Below the pieces are notes generated by a model. That model saw only the letters and a program-made list of their open reading frames with translations, did not search any database and had not been told where the DNA came from. The position numbers and the translations under genes are program-made. Shown here in pieces: positions 23,085 through 25,575 of a stretch of DNA of 25,697 nt; position 1 is the stretch's first letter; each line of letters begins with the position of its first letter. The DNA comes from Priapulus caudatus. Lineage: Eukaryota > Priapulida > Priapulimorpha > Priapulimorphida > Priapulidae. The stretch lies in NCBI RefSeq assembly GCF_000485595.1, contig NW_014578006.1, forward strand, positions 70,503 to 96,199. The letters run 5' to 3'.

Positions 23085-23231
23085 GCCGCTGCTGCCTGCG
23101 GTGGCACCCTCCTCGTCGCCTCCCTGCATCTTCCAGTGGTCGAGCAGGGATTTGAGGATGAGCAGTCCGTAGTCGATCGCGTTGGCAGCGAGGAGCGCCG
23201 ACGCCGTCGCGTTGCTGATGAACGACGAACT
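384..23231 (-). CDS. UBR4: UBR4 orthologue, partial gene (29 internal exons)
   Basis: Giant cytosolic N-recognin-type E3 ubiquitin ligase of the N-degron and protein quality-control pathways; in other animals it works with KCMF1 and calmodulin. Recognition rests on long conserved blocks across the exons, for example [82 protein letters not shown] and ERLCSIIYP, in the same order as in vertebrate UBR4. Exons sum to about 4.54 kb (about 1,514 codons); reading phase is consistent at every junction except for indels inside E28. Human UBR4 is about 5,180 residues. This block lies C-proximal, after the UBR box and before the C-terminal hemi-RING, neither of which is in the window. All introns are GT-AG except one inferred GC-AG (after E10). 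Start and stop codons are not in the window. Family identity is near certain; individual exon edges are inferred. Confidence 0.97.
541..616. repeat. CA/CACG-rich microsatellite
   Basis: Alternating ACACGCATGCA and ACACACG motifs; simple sequence in the intron between E28 and E29. Confidence 0.85.
695..844 (-). CDS. UBR4: UBR4 exon E28, interrupted by several small indels
   Basis: 150 nt between acceptor CAG|GCTAGC and donor CAG|GTACGG, where phase and homology call for 154. Pieces of the conserved LAGIRD...GRHLLTVLLKLF...CVKVKVNR...NTLNVMLG block are all present ([36 protein letters not shown]) but in three shifted frames. They imply about five indels: single-base losses near G and T runs, a two-base loss and a one-base gain. 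Neighbouring exons are intact, so I take this as sequencing or consensus error rather than gene decay, but a null allele cannot be excluded. Confidence 0.8.
1085..1318. repeat. Compound (TATC)n-(CT)n-(TA)n microsatellite
   Basis: Short TATC repeats, then about 120 bases of nearly pure CT (GA on the gene strand), then about 80 bases of TATA/ATAT. It lies in the E27-E28 intron, about 130 bases downstream of the E27 donor. On the gene strand the order is AT-rich, then GA-rich. A minus-strand open frame here (RERERE...) is repeat translation. Confidence 0.97.
1454..1748 (-). CDS. UBR4: UBR4 exon E27
   Basis: 295 nt, phase 1 in, 2 out, the longest exon here. Acceptor TAG|ACTGTG after a short (TA)n tract, donor GAG|GTGAGG. 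Encodes [34 protein letters not shown], then [20 protein letters not shown] and ends CGGLESMLK. The stretch from CELVALL to ISLDLP is almost identical to vertebrate UBR4. Confidence 0.97.
1972..2140. repeat. 56-bp tandem repeat, about three copies
   Basis: Starts of CTCTACACC at 1972, 2028 and 2084 give an exact 56-bp period; the third copy decays. Each unit carries TACACGTGG and CACTAGACCCC. Intron E26-E27, just downstream of the E26 donor. Confidence 0.93.
2173..2326 (-). CDS. UBR4: UBR4 exon E26
   Basis: 154 nt, phase 0 in, 1 out. Acceptor TAG|GAGGAG, donor AGG|GTATGT. Encodes [51 protein letters not shown]. Strong family match. A 13-base piece of its 5' end recurs 67 bp upstream in the intron (2380-2392), perhaps by chance. 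Confidence 0.96.
2511..2632 (-). CDS. UBR4: UBR4 exon E25
   Basis: 122 nt, phase 1 in, 0 out. Acceptor CAG|GCACGG, donor CCG|GTGAGT. Encodes [40 protein letters not shown], a near-exact counterpart of the human TESETKAFMAVCIET...[16 protein letters not shown] block. Confidence 0.96.
2633..3195. other. Intron between E24 and E25
   Basis: Contains an 11-13 base G run (about 3040-3053), a short CG alternation, and an AT-rich part at about 2790-2880 with repeated ATTAGTC/TTAATC motifs. The latter resemble the ends of the TTAGTCTTAACA MITE described at 13615-13830 but are not clear enough to call. No gene. Confidence 0.5.
3196..3369 (-). CDS. UBR4: UBR4 exon E24
   Basis: 174 nt, phase 1 in, 1 out. 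Acceptor TTTCAG|AGCTGC, donor CCG|GTGCGT. Encodes [58 protein letters not shown]. Its first 46 bases and acceptor are duplicated 158 bp upstream (separate entry). Confidence 0.96.
3378..3655. repeat. GTGACATA-type minisatellite in E23-E24 intron
   Basis: Degenerate repeats of GTGACATATGTGACATGATG on both sides of an E24 5'-end copy. The composite unit (minisatellite plus exon edge) has a 158-bp offset. Confidence 0.9.
3482..3534 (-). pseudogene. Duplicated 5' edge of E24 with its splice acceptor
   Basis: 46 exon-like bases (3482-3527) preceded by the same GTTTCAG acceptor, offset exactly 158 bp from E24 (3324-3369). It reads [16 protein letters not shown] versus [16 protein letters not shown] in E24, with a few silent changes, so it is a recent copy. 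It then runs into the minisatellite with no exon body. Splicing to it would add 158 nt and shift frame. Confidence 0.93.
3730..3811 (-). CDS. UBR4: UBR4 exon E23
   Basis: 82 nt, phase 0 in, 1 out. Acceptor TAG|GAAATC, donor CCG|GTAAGT (strong). Encodes [27 protein letters not shown], matching EIARLLALEEATLSTDL...GYALKSLTG in the family. Too short to appear as a stand-alone open frame. Confidence 0.93.
3812..4196. other. Intron between E22 and E23
   Basis: AT-rich with a CT-rich patch (about 3884-3955). No coding block or element recognised. Confidence 0.5.
4197..4338 (-). CDS. UBR4: UBR4 exon E22
   Basis: 142 nt, phase 2 in, 0 out. Acceptor GCAG|CTACTT, donor AAG|GTGAGA. Encodes [47 protein letters not shown]. 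Strong match to the conserved LDEL...LALYQ...HWK.YL..RGVLP block. A 35-bp tandem repeat begins just upstream of the acceptor. Confidence 0.95.
4346..4480. repeat. 35-bp tandem repeat upstream of E22 acceptor
   Basis: ATGCGGGACG at 4381, 4416 and 4451 gives an exact 35-bp period, with partial units at each end. Each unit contains GGGACGTCGCGCC and TAACGTAACCGTGG. A weaker echo lies at about 4528-4560. CpG-rich against an AT-rich surround. Confidence 0.93.
4625..4812. repeat. (CA)n-rich microsatellite
   Basis: Long ACACAC runs with CACG and CATG interruptions; open frames rich in His/Thr or Cys/Val here are repeat translations. Confidence 0.95.
4937..5096 (-). CDS. UBR4: UBR4 exon E21
   Basis: 160 nt, phase 1 in, 2 out. 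Acceptor TAG|CTGGTG, donor ACGGG|GTAGGG. Encodes [51 protein letters not shown]. Matches W-L-R-x-V-x-F-x-P...R-x-A-C and the PSRKxxxLDLL block. The nearer CGAG|C site was rejected because it breaks phase. Confidence 0.9.
5166..5588. mobile_element. P/THAP-type non-autonomous DNA transposon with long terminal inverted repeats
   Basis: Bases from about 5166 (TATAGAG.. CCGAAGTG..TGACGTCACGGTGGC) are matched by the reverse complement of about 5490-5588, over roughly 100 bases. The match includes GACAACGAACCCACTGG, TTCTAAACAA and CTGCGTGAAAATG. The interior holds a THAP-like coding relic on the plus strand. Total about 423 bp in the E20-E21 intron. A target duplication is not resolved. The THAP relic and long TIRs point to the P superfamily, an inference. 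Confidence 0.88.
5262..5375 (+). pseudogene. THAP-domain relic inside the inverted-repeat element
   Basis: From the ATG at 5262 it reads [20 protein letters not shown] then stop; one frame over it continues [18 protein letters not shown] then stop. C-x4-C followed by SFYRFPKD is the signature of the THAP zinc finger, found at the N-terminus of P-element-type transposases. About 40 residues and one frameshift, so a fossil, not a gene. Confidence 0.8.
5987..6118 (-). CDS. UBR4: UBR4 exon E20
   Basis: 132 nt, phase 1 in, 1 out. Acceptor GCAG|TTACAG, donor AAG|GTAATA. Encodes a Val/Pro/Ala linker, then [29 protein letters not shown]. The basic LxEKYxxRWK motif is the conserved core. The Val/Ala-rich beginning is species-specific. 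Confidence 0.9.
6310..6520. repeat. 71-bp tandem repeat, three copies
   Basis: ACATGTACACGC at 6319, 6390 and 6461: an exact 71-bp period. Units are rich in GCTGGCTTGCTG and GCTCGCTCGTAGCAGC. It lies upstream of E20 within the intron. The minus-strand Ala/Ser/Gln-rich open frames here are repeat translations. Confidence 0.95.
6898..7033 (-). CDS. UBR4: UBR4 exon E19, divergent
   Basis: 136 nt, phase 0 in, 1 out. Acceptor TAG|GACCGA, donor CCG|GTGAGA. Encodes [45 protein letters not shown]. Sequence is much diverged from human, but the spacing of W-L...S-F/Y-x-x-W-K matches the LWLKRDPKASYDAWKK block residue for residue. An internal GAG|GTGAGA could be misread as a donor; the homology continues through it. 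Confidence 0.85.
7315..7442 (-). CDS. UBR4: UBR4 exon E18
   Basis: 128 nt, phase 1 in, 0 out. Acceptor CAG|TTCTGC, donor AGG|GTATGT. Encodes [42 protein letters not shown]. Follows E17 in the family order although 4.7 kb separate them here, most of that repeat and duplicated sequence. Confidence 0.95.
7845..9395. repeat. 30-bp C-rich minisatellite, about 1.5 kb
   Basis: Unit CCTCCCCACCCTCCCAGCG + YTTACTACCAC. The first copies (7850-7975) are nearly perfect; from about 7985 on, units carry many one-base gains and losses. Remnants of the same unit follow the N gap (11973-12150), just 3' of E17. On the gene strand the unit is G-rich (GGGAGGGTGGGGAGGGTGG) and could form G-quadruplexes; it carries GTAAGCG, a donor-like string. 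The 292-codon Pro/Thr/Leu frame at 8403-9281 is repeat translation. Confidence 0.95.
9513..9818 (-). pseudogene. Second, frame-broken copy of UBR4 E17
   Basis: Collinear with E17 (12152-12419) but about 306 bases instead of 268, nearly all the difference being scattered one- or two-base insertions. Recognisable stretches on the plus strand include GGCGGCGAGCAGCGTCACC and GAGCAGGCAGAGCAGC. Both exon edges are in matching context (the 30-bp minisatellite on one side, the ~90-bp VNTR on the other). Error pattern, not codon-aware divergence, suggests unpolished read sequence. Confidence 0.88.
9819..10480. repeat. ~90-bp VNTR carrying E17 acceptor copies (noisy copy)
   Basis: About seven units, each with a version of GATGAGGCC..TGCCGACAARAAACGC and ATGACGACGTGTTACG, continuing after the inserted element at 10776-10975 for two to three further units. 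The clean copy to the right of the N gap has only five units. Confidence 0.9.
10481..10775. mobile_element. PIF/Harbinger-like MITE, 295 bp, TTA target duplication
   Basis: Left end GGCCAAAACAAAATATAGG, right end (reverse complement) GCCAAAACTAATATAATGG, both followed by TGTGGTT(T)AC, so about 30-bp imperfect TIRs. TTA flanks both sides (10478-10480, 10776-10778). The equivalent uninterrupted site is present in the other copy as CACGATTATTGATGACG (about 12646). A 3-bp TTA duplication and GGC ends fit PIF/Harbinger. No transposase frame. Confidence 0.87.
11346..11592. mobile_element. TTAGTCTTAACA-family MITE (noisy copy)
   Basis: Counterpart of the element at 13615-13830, with GGGGCCCGTTGTCAGACAG at the left and TTTCTGACAACGGCCCC at the right end, and scattered indels inside. 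Confidence 0.82.
11708..11834 (-). pseudogene. Second, frame-broken copy of UBR4 E16
   Basis: Collinear with E16 (13934-14048) but 127 bases instead of 115, with scattered insertions that break the frame. The flanking CAATCAGGTTAATGC donor context and TGTCAGTGTGTTGTCG acceptor context are recognisable. Confidence 0.9.
11961..11972. other. Assembly gap (12 N)
   Basis: Twelve N. Left of it the sequence matches 14101-14172; right of it the sequence matches the end of the C-rich minisatellite and E17 downstream intron. The gap therefore joins the end of one copy of this locus to the beginning of another. Confidence 0.99.
12033..12058 (-). pseudogene. Echo of the E17 3' end in the downstream intron
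   Basis: Plus-strand TGCATCGCACGCACTGCTCC mirrors the E17 end CGCATCGCACGCGCTGCTCC (12153-12172), about 120 bp away. The donor itself is not preserved in the echo. The noisy copy has an equivalent at about 9385-9405. Confidence 0.75.
12152..12419 (-). CDS. UBR4: UBR4 exon E17 (clean copy)
   Basis: 268 nt, phase 0 in, 1 out. Acceptor GGCAG|GGCCTC, donor GCG|GTGAGT. Encodes [40 protein letters not shown] and ends [15 protein letters not shown]. Its acceptor with the first ~12 exon bases is the seed of the ~90-bp minisatellite upstream, and its last ~25 bases recur in the downstream intron. A frame-broken second copy lies at 9513-9818. Confidence 0.95.
12420..13330. repeat. ~90-bp VNTR built on the E17 splice acceptor (clean copy)
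   Basis: Five units of 88-91 bp, interrupted by the 512-bp insertion. On the gene strand each unit carries a T-rich tract, GTCGGCAG and GGCCTCATCGGC, that is, the E17 polypyrimidine tract, AG and first 12 exon bases. AG at 12420 (true site), 12508, 12599 and 13294 is kept; in the unit at 12688 CAG became CAT. Confidence 0.92.
12728..13239. mobile_element. 512-bp non-autonomous DNA transposon with 5-bp target duplication
   Basis: Ends CATGGTTCATGCAG and (reverse complement) CATGGTTCGCACAG, each followed by TTTTTTCAAGGACTTTTC-like or TCCTTGAAAAGTCC sequence. GTGTT is duplicated at both sides (12723-12727, 13240-13244), and neighbouring VNTR units show the uninterrupted ACGTGTTACGCG. The interior has many AAGGAC(A/T)TTT motifs and no protein. 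A 5-bp duplication may fit a hAT5-like group; class assignment is uncertain. Confidence 0.85.
13615..13830. mobile_element. TTAGTCTTAACA-family MITE, about 216 bp
   Basis: Inverted ends GGGGCCCGTTGTCAGAAAG and (reverse complement) GGGGCCGTTGTCAGAAAC, continuing as AAAATTAGTCTTAACATTAG then TCTTAACA at both ends, about 48 bp of TIR with an internal TTAGTCTTAACA direct repeat. An inner GTCGACAG...CTGTCGAC pair extends the hairpin. Related end sequence at 21811-21857 and a noisy copy at 11346-11592. Target duplication not resolved. Confidence 0.9.
13934..14048 (-). CDS. UBR4: UBR4 exon E16 (clean copy)
   Basis: 115 nt, phase 2 in, 0 out. Acceptor CAG|TGTGTT, donor CAG|GTAATG. Encodes [38 protein letters not shown], matching the human [20 protein letters not shown] block. 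A second, frame-broken copy lies at 11708-11834. Confidence 0.95.
14049..14545. repeat. TAG/CTA triplet-rich inverted region in E15-E16 intron
   Basis: 14130-14270 holds TTGTAGTAG..., CTACTACTATTGTAC and again GTAGTAGTAGTAAACTTG: triplet-like blocks on opposite strands that could pair. The rest of the intron shows nothing. Confidence 0.7.
14546..14688 (-). CDS. UBR4: UBR4 exon E15, variable exon
   Basis: 143 nt, phase 0 in, 2 out. Acceptor CAG|AAAGTG, donor CAG|GTGCTT. Encodes [19 protein letters not shown] (conserved), then a divergent hydrophilic part ([18 protein letters not shown]) that corresponds to a variable loop in the family. The end EEKRY-S joins E16 to give [13 protein letters not shown]. 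Confidence 0.92.
15020..15136 (-). CDS. UBR4: UBR4 exon E14
   Basis: 39 codons, phase 0/0. Acceptor TAG|GAAGGT, donor CAG|GTGGGC. Encodes [34 protein letters not shown], matching the conserved VNR...LAQEYCG...FDELSKIIQ block. A 75-codon open frame over this place on the same strand is a different frame and is not real. Confidence 0.93.
15137..15620. other. Intron between E13 and E14
   Basis: Contains an ATT/TTATT-rich triplet stretch at about 15450-15530. The 95-codon plus-strand frame (15099-15386) has no recognisable content. Confidence 0.5.
15621..15746 (-). CDS. UBR4: UBR4 exon E13
   Basis: 42 codons, phase 0/0. Acceptor CAG|GCGATC, donor CCG|GTTAGT. Encodes [36 protein letters not shown]. 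The acceptor is preceded by an alternating CA/TG run rather than a clean pyrimidine tract. Confidence 0.94.
15747..16229. other. Intron between E12 and E13
   Basis: Short (CA)n next to the E13 acceptor, otherwise AT-rich without a recognised element. Confidence 0.5.
16230..16368 (-). CDS. UBR4: UBR4 exon E12, second half of Cys-rich segment
   Basis: 139 nt, phase 2 in, 0 out. Acceptor CAG|GGCCAT, donor AAG|GTGTGT. Encodes [46 protein letters not shown]. The Cys pattern C-x2-C-x2-C followed by CC completes the putative zinc cluster begun in E11. This is the single most diagnostic UBR4 exon of the window. Confidence 0.97.
16657..16763 (-). CDS. UBR4: UBR4 exon E11, first half of Cys-rich segment
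   Basis: 107 nt, phase 0 in, 2 out. Acceptor CAG|GCGTCT, donor CAG|GTAGGA. Encodes [16 protein letters not shown] and then [17 protein letters not shown]: three C-x-x-C pairs typical of a zinc-binding module, continued in E12. Almost identical to the vertebrate sequence as I know it. Confidence 0.96.
16975..17107 (-). CDS. UBR4: UBR4 exon E10 with inferred GC donor
   Basis: 133 nt, phase 2 in, 0 out. Acceptor CAG|GCCGCA. Encodes [41 protein letters not shown]. Protein similarity requires the exon to end after ...YENFQ, where the sequence reads CAG|GCACGC, so this would be a GC-AG intron. No GT lies before the in-frame stop four codons further (RDLDF then TAG). Confidence 0.9.
17295..17573 (-). 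repeat. Array of 4-5 decayed copies of the E9 3' end and donor
   Basis: On the gene strand, exon end [11 protein letters not shown] is followed by [12 protein letters not shown] (about 17513-17563), [13 protein letters not shown] (17455-17510), a short KKYVW-like piece (about 17427-17455), [12 protein letters not shown] (17360-17410) and RAIV*LKNNYV (17300-17352). Anchors on the plus strand are TACTT-type strings at 17571, 17526, 17462, 17432, 17370 and 17308. Two copies keep AA|GTATG-type donors; others lost GT. Decay increases with distance from the exon. Confidence 0.9.
17574..17767 (-). CDS. UBR4: UBR4 exon E9
   Basis: 194 nt, phase 0 in, 2 out. Acceptor CAG|GGCATC. Encodes [64 protein letters not shown] placed the donor at AACAA|GTACGT rather than four bases further on, because it gives [10 protein letters not shown] with E10, matching the family length exactly. 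The downstream intron contains several decayed copies of this exon end, including a strong second donor 45 nt away (separate entries). Confidence 0.92.
17972..18052. repeat. (TA)n-rich microsatellite
   Basis: ATATATATTTATATATATATG and similar runs in the E8-E9 intron. Confidence 0.9.
18174..18347 (-). CDS. UBR4: UBR4 exon E8
   Basis: 58 codons, phase 0/0. Acceptor CAG|GCGAAT, donor GCG|GTGAGT (good consensus). Encodes [40 protein letters not shown] and [13 protein letters not shown]. The C-x-x-C pair in PCLVC is part of the conserved sequence. Confidence 0.95.
18348..18809. repeat. Intron E7-E8: TTA/TTG triplets and CA-rich microsatellites
   Basis: TTATTGTTGTTG triplet runs (18378-18520), CACGCACG runs (18540-18612), an A10 run at about 18642. 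Cys/Tyr or His/Thr-rich frames here are repeat translations. Confidence 0.8.
18810..18954 (-). CDS. UBR4: UBR4 exon E7
   Basis: 145 nt, phase 2 in, 0 out. Acceptor CAG|GAACTC, donor AAG|GTTGAG. Encodes [35 protein letters not shown]. Joins in frame to HIYR of E6 (codon AG|G = Arg). Confidence 0.95.
18965..19295. repeat. ~85-105-bp degenerate minisatellite in the E6-E7 intron
   Basis: Four copies anchored on ACACTCGCTGAY...GAGTC at about 18970, 19076, 19162 and 19260, each followed by a G-rich GGGTGAAA/GGGGG part and CACGTTTACC. On the gene strand the units carry GTGAGTGTC or AGGTGAGTG, which are donor-like. Confidence 0.8.
19388..19511 (-). repeat. 71-bp tandem duplication of the E6 3' end with its donor
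   Basis: 53 bases at 19388-19440 are identical to 19459-19511 (TGAACACCAGCACCTACCTG ... GGCCTGCCAG). The right copy is the real end of E6; the left copy repeats its last ~35 coding bases ([11 protein letters not shown]) and CAG|GTAGGT donor inside the intron. Perfect identity means a recent event or an assembly artefact. Confidence 0.95.
19476..19644 (-). CDS. UBR4: UBR4 exon E6
   Basis: 169 nt, phase 1 in, 2 out. Acceptor CAG|AGGCGG, donor CAG|GTAGGT. Encodes [20 protein letters not shown], then [19 protein letters not shown] and ALILHIYR. The 3' end with its donor is duplicated 71 bp downstream in the intron (separate entry), so two equal donors exist; the upstream one keeps frame with E7. 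Confidence 0.94.
19665..19830. repeat. GAGACGATCGC-type short tandem motif
   Basis: About ten degenerate 10-13-base copies of GAGACGATCGCGA in the E5-E6 intron. Confidence 0.8.
19880..20092 (-). CDS. UBR4: UBR4 exon E5 with low-complexity Ala/Ser linker
   Basis: 213 nt, phase 1 in, 1 out. Acceptor CAG|GCGTGC, donor AAG|GTAGCC. Starts [20 protein letters not shown], then [15 protein letters not shown]. Its second half is an Ala/Ser-rich then Lys/Glu/Arg-rich segment ([11 protein letters not shown]), matching the low-complexity charged loop at this place in the vertebrate protein. Confidence 0.93.
20093..20494. other. Intron between E4 and E5
   Basis: AT-rich; short ATTATTTATTATTTATT run near 20190. 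No element or gene seen. Confidence 0.5.
20495..20660 (-). CDS. UBR4: UBR4 exon E4
   Basis: 166 nt, phase 0 in, 1 out. Acceptor CAG|GTTCTC. I chose the donor A|GTATGT, inside ...KDE-S, because it is a strong consensus site and joins to E5 to give [14 protein letters not shown], matching the family, whereas reading through gives MLSVYVM. The exon contains [20 protein letters not shown] and [10 protein letters not shown]. The N-terminal third ([13 protein letters not shown]) is divergent from the human sequence as I recall it. Confidence 0.93.
21188..21385. mobile_element. hAT-type MITE, 198 bp, with perfect 8-bp target duplication
   Basis: Ends CAGGGGCGTAGCTACG and (reverse complement) CAGTGGCGTAGCTAGG. 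CACAACAG is present directly on both sides (21180-21187 and 21386-21393). CAG...CTG ends and an 8-bp duplication are the hallmarks of hAT. The interior has G/C runs (ACGTGCCCCCCCAC) and no coding. It lies in the E3-E4 intron. Confidence 0.95.
21619..21753 (-). CDS. UBR4: UBR4 exon E3
   Basis: 45 codons, phase 0/0. Acceptor CAG|TACATG, donor AAG|GTGGCG (weak at +3 to +6). Encodes [19 protein letters not shown], then [20 protein letters not shown]. This is one of the most conserved UBR4 blocks and leaves no doubt about family or strand. Confidence 0.96.
21811..21857. mobile_element. Solo end of the TTAGTCTTAACA MITE family
   Basis: GGGGCCATTGTCAGAAAG, AAAATTAGTTTTAACATTAG, TCTTAACAT matches the left end of the element at 13615-13830 with two or three changes. 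No opposite end was found nearby. Confidence 0.85.
22192..22341 (-). CDS. UBR4: UBR4 exon E2
   Basis: 50 codons, phase 0/0. Acceptor CAG|GGTCAC, donor GAG|GTAGGC. Encodes [20 protein letters not shown] followed by [12 protein letters not shown] and the [11 protein letters not shown] end; continues directly from QYVK of E1 and matches UBR4 helical-repeat sequence nearly residue for residue. Confidence 0.95.
22342..22967. other. Intron between E1 and E2
   Basis: AT-rich, no repeat or element recognised. Confidence 0.5.
22968..23231 (-). CDS. UBR4: UBR4 exon E1 (most 5' in window), with poly-Gly insert
   Basis: 88 codons, phase 0 at both ends. Acceptor CAG|AGTTCG, donor AAG|GTAGGC. It starts [23 protein letters not shown], a highly conserved UBR4 helical block (only part quoted: [19 protein letters not shown]), and ends [14 protein letters not shown]. 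Between them, a GGC/GCC triplet run (about 23040-23100 on the plus strand) encodes a glycine-rich stretch with eight Gly in a row, where human UBR4 as I recall it has only a short acidic linker. The glycine run is probably a disordered surface loop. Confidence 0.95.
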
Positions 23232-23461
23232 CTGCGCAAAAACGATGACGACACGATGAAATTGTTTAATCAATAGATTAATTAATAATTATTAATTAGA
23301 TTGTTTTCTGTGCAACGTCGCCGCATCGATCGTTACAATCGTTCCGATCAAGGCAATCAGATCATTAGAAAACACCTGCAAAAAGGAGCGGTATATTTTT
23401 TTTGTGACAAAATATAAACCAGATAATTTCTAAAGACAAACTGCGGAACGCAGAGTCAGTA

Positions 23462-23880
23462 GCAGAGTGCGTCAGTAGGAGTGAGAGAGGGTTGGTGTGA
23501 GTGAGCGAGGGTTGGTGTGAGTGAGCGAGGGTTGGTGGGAGTGAGGGAGGGTTGGTGGGAGTGAGGGAGCGAGGGTCGGTGGGAGTGAGCGAGGGTTGGT
23601 GGGAGTGAGCGAGGGTCGGTGGCAGTGAGGGAGGGTCGGTGGCAGTGAGCGAGCGTTGGTGGGAATGAGGGAGGGTTGGTGGGAGTGAGCGAGCGTCGGT
23701 GGGAGCGAGGGAGCGAGGGTCAGTGGGAGTGAGGGAGCGAGGGTCGGTGGCAGTGAGGGAGGGTTGGTGGGAGTAAGCGAGGGTCGGTGGCAGTGAGGGA
23801 GGGTTGGTGGGAGTGAGCGAGCGTCGGTGGGAGCGAGGGTCAGTGGGAGTGAGGGAGCGAGGGTCGGTGGCAGTGAGGGA
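23462..23880. repeat. 20/24-bp GAG/GGT minisatellite
   Basis: Units of GAGCGAGGGTTGGTGGGAGT with TTGG/TCGG and GGGAG/GGCAG variants and 24-bp versions with an extra GAGG. Variants alternate in blocks (higher-order pattern). Lies in the intron upstream of E1. Minus-strand frames rich in SLTPTDPRSLPPT are repeat translations. Confidence 0.95.
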
Positions 23881-25575
23881 GTCAAGGGCAGGGCAGCCAA
23901 AGAGCTCTGGAGAGCGAGCAGGCAGCAACATAGACTCCGTAGAACAGAACGGTAACGCCGAGGGAGGGAGGAGGGAGGGTAGGAGGGAGGCGAGGAGGGA
24001 GCAGGCGGCAGCCAGAGCTCTGAGAGCCGAGCGACATGCAACATAGACTCCGTAGAACAGAACGCGTAGGCGAGGAGGAGGGAGGGAGCTTGGGAAGGAA
24101 GAGAGAGAGAGGGAGGAGCAGGCGGCAAGCCAGGAGCTCTGCAGAGCGAAGCACAGCAACGAATAGACTCCGTAGAACAGAACGGATGCGAGGAAGTAAG
24201 AGGGAGGGAGGCGAGAAGGGAGGTTGACGAGGGAAGCAGGCGGGCAAGCCCAGAGCGCTGAGAGCGAGCAAGCAGCACAATAGACTCCGGTAGAATCAGA
24301 ACGGTAGCGCGAGGAGGGAGAGAGGGAGGGAGGGAGCGGGGGCAGCGAGGAGGCCGAGAGCAGCGCAGGGCGGCCGGCCCCCACGGCCGCAGGCCAGAGG
24401 CTTCTGAGAGGGCGCAGCACAGCAAACATAGACCCTCCGTAGAACAGAACGGTAAACGCGAGGGAGCGAGAGAGCAGCGGGGAGAGGGAGCGAGGGGAGG
24501 GGAGTTGGAAAAGAGTGACGGAGAGGGAGGGAAGGGAGCAAGGCGGGCAGCGCAGAGCTCTGAGAGCGAGCACAGTGCAACATTAGAGCTCGCGTAGAAC
24601 AAGAACAGTACAGCGAGGAGGGAGGGAGGGAGCGGAGACGGGGGAGGAGGGAGGGAGCGGAGGGAGCAGGCAGGCGAGCCAGAGCTCTGAGAGGCGAGCA
24701 CAGCAAGCATAGACTCGCGTAGGAACAACGGTACGCGGAGGGAGGGAGGTTGGAAGGGAGGAGGCGAGGCCAGCAGGCAGGCAGCCAGGAGCTCTGAGAA
24801 CGCGAGCACAGCAACATAGACTCGCGTAGAACAGAAGTAGCGCGGAGGGCCCGGGGAGGAGGGAGGCAGCGGGGAGGGAGGGAGCGAGGGAGCAGGCGGC
24901 AGCCAGAGCCCTGAGAGGCAGAGCACAGCAAAACATAGACTCCGTAGAACAGAAACGGTAGCGCGAGGAAGGGCAGGGAGGGAGGGAGGTTGGAAGCGAG
25001 GGAGGGCGGGGAGGGAGGGAGCGAGGGAGCGAGGGAAGGCAGGGCGGCCGCCCAGAACTCTGAGCAGCGAGCACAGCTAAGCATAGAAACTTCGTAGAAC
25101 GAATGGTATGCGAGGGAGGAGGAGGGAGGCGAGGGAGCAGGCCAGGCAGCCAGAGGCTCTGAGAGCGCGAGCATGAAAAAAAGCAACCATAAGCGACTCC
25201 GTAGAAGCAGAACGGTAGCGCGGGAGGGAGGAGAGGTTGGGCAAGGGAAAGGAGAGAGAGAGGGAGGGAGGGCAGGGGAGCGGGGAGTGAGCAAGGGAAG
25301 CGGGGAGGGAGGGAGCAAAGCAGGGCAGCAGCAGAGCTCTGAGAGGCGAGCAAGGGCACAATTAGACTCCGTAGAACGTCCGCGGGGAGGGAGGCAGGAG
25401 GGCAGAGCAGCGACAGCGAGGGGGGAGAGTCGCGGACGGGGGGGGAGGGGGGGACTGAGAGGGGGGGGAAGGGGGGGGACAGGGAGAGGCGGAGGGGGCC
25501 GGGGAGGGAGGCAGGGCAAGCCCAGAGTCTCCTGAAGCCGAGCACAGCAACATAACTCCGTAGCCATCAGCAATG
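23881..25575. repeat. ~110-190-bp satellite-like array, about 13 units
   Basis: Each unit has GCCAGAGCTCTGAGAGCGAG, CACAGCAACATAGACTCCG, TAGAACAGAACGGTAGCGCG and then a variable GAGGGAGGGAGG spacer. Anchor TAGAAC-type sites lie at about 23940, 24055, 24175, 24290, 24435, 24590, 24717, 24826, 24947, 25095, 25201, 25372 and 25560. Early units are clean; from about 24230 on, one-base gains are frequent, as in the noisy copy at 9.4-11.96 kb. The 320-484-codon minus-strand frames here are Ser/Pro/Leu-rich repeat translations. Confidence 0.93.
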
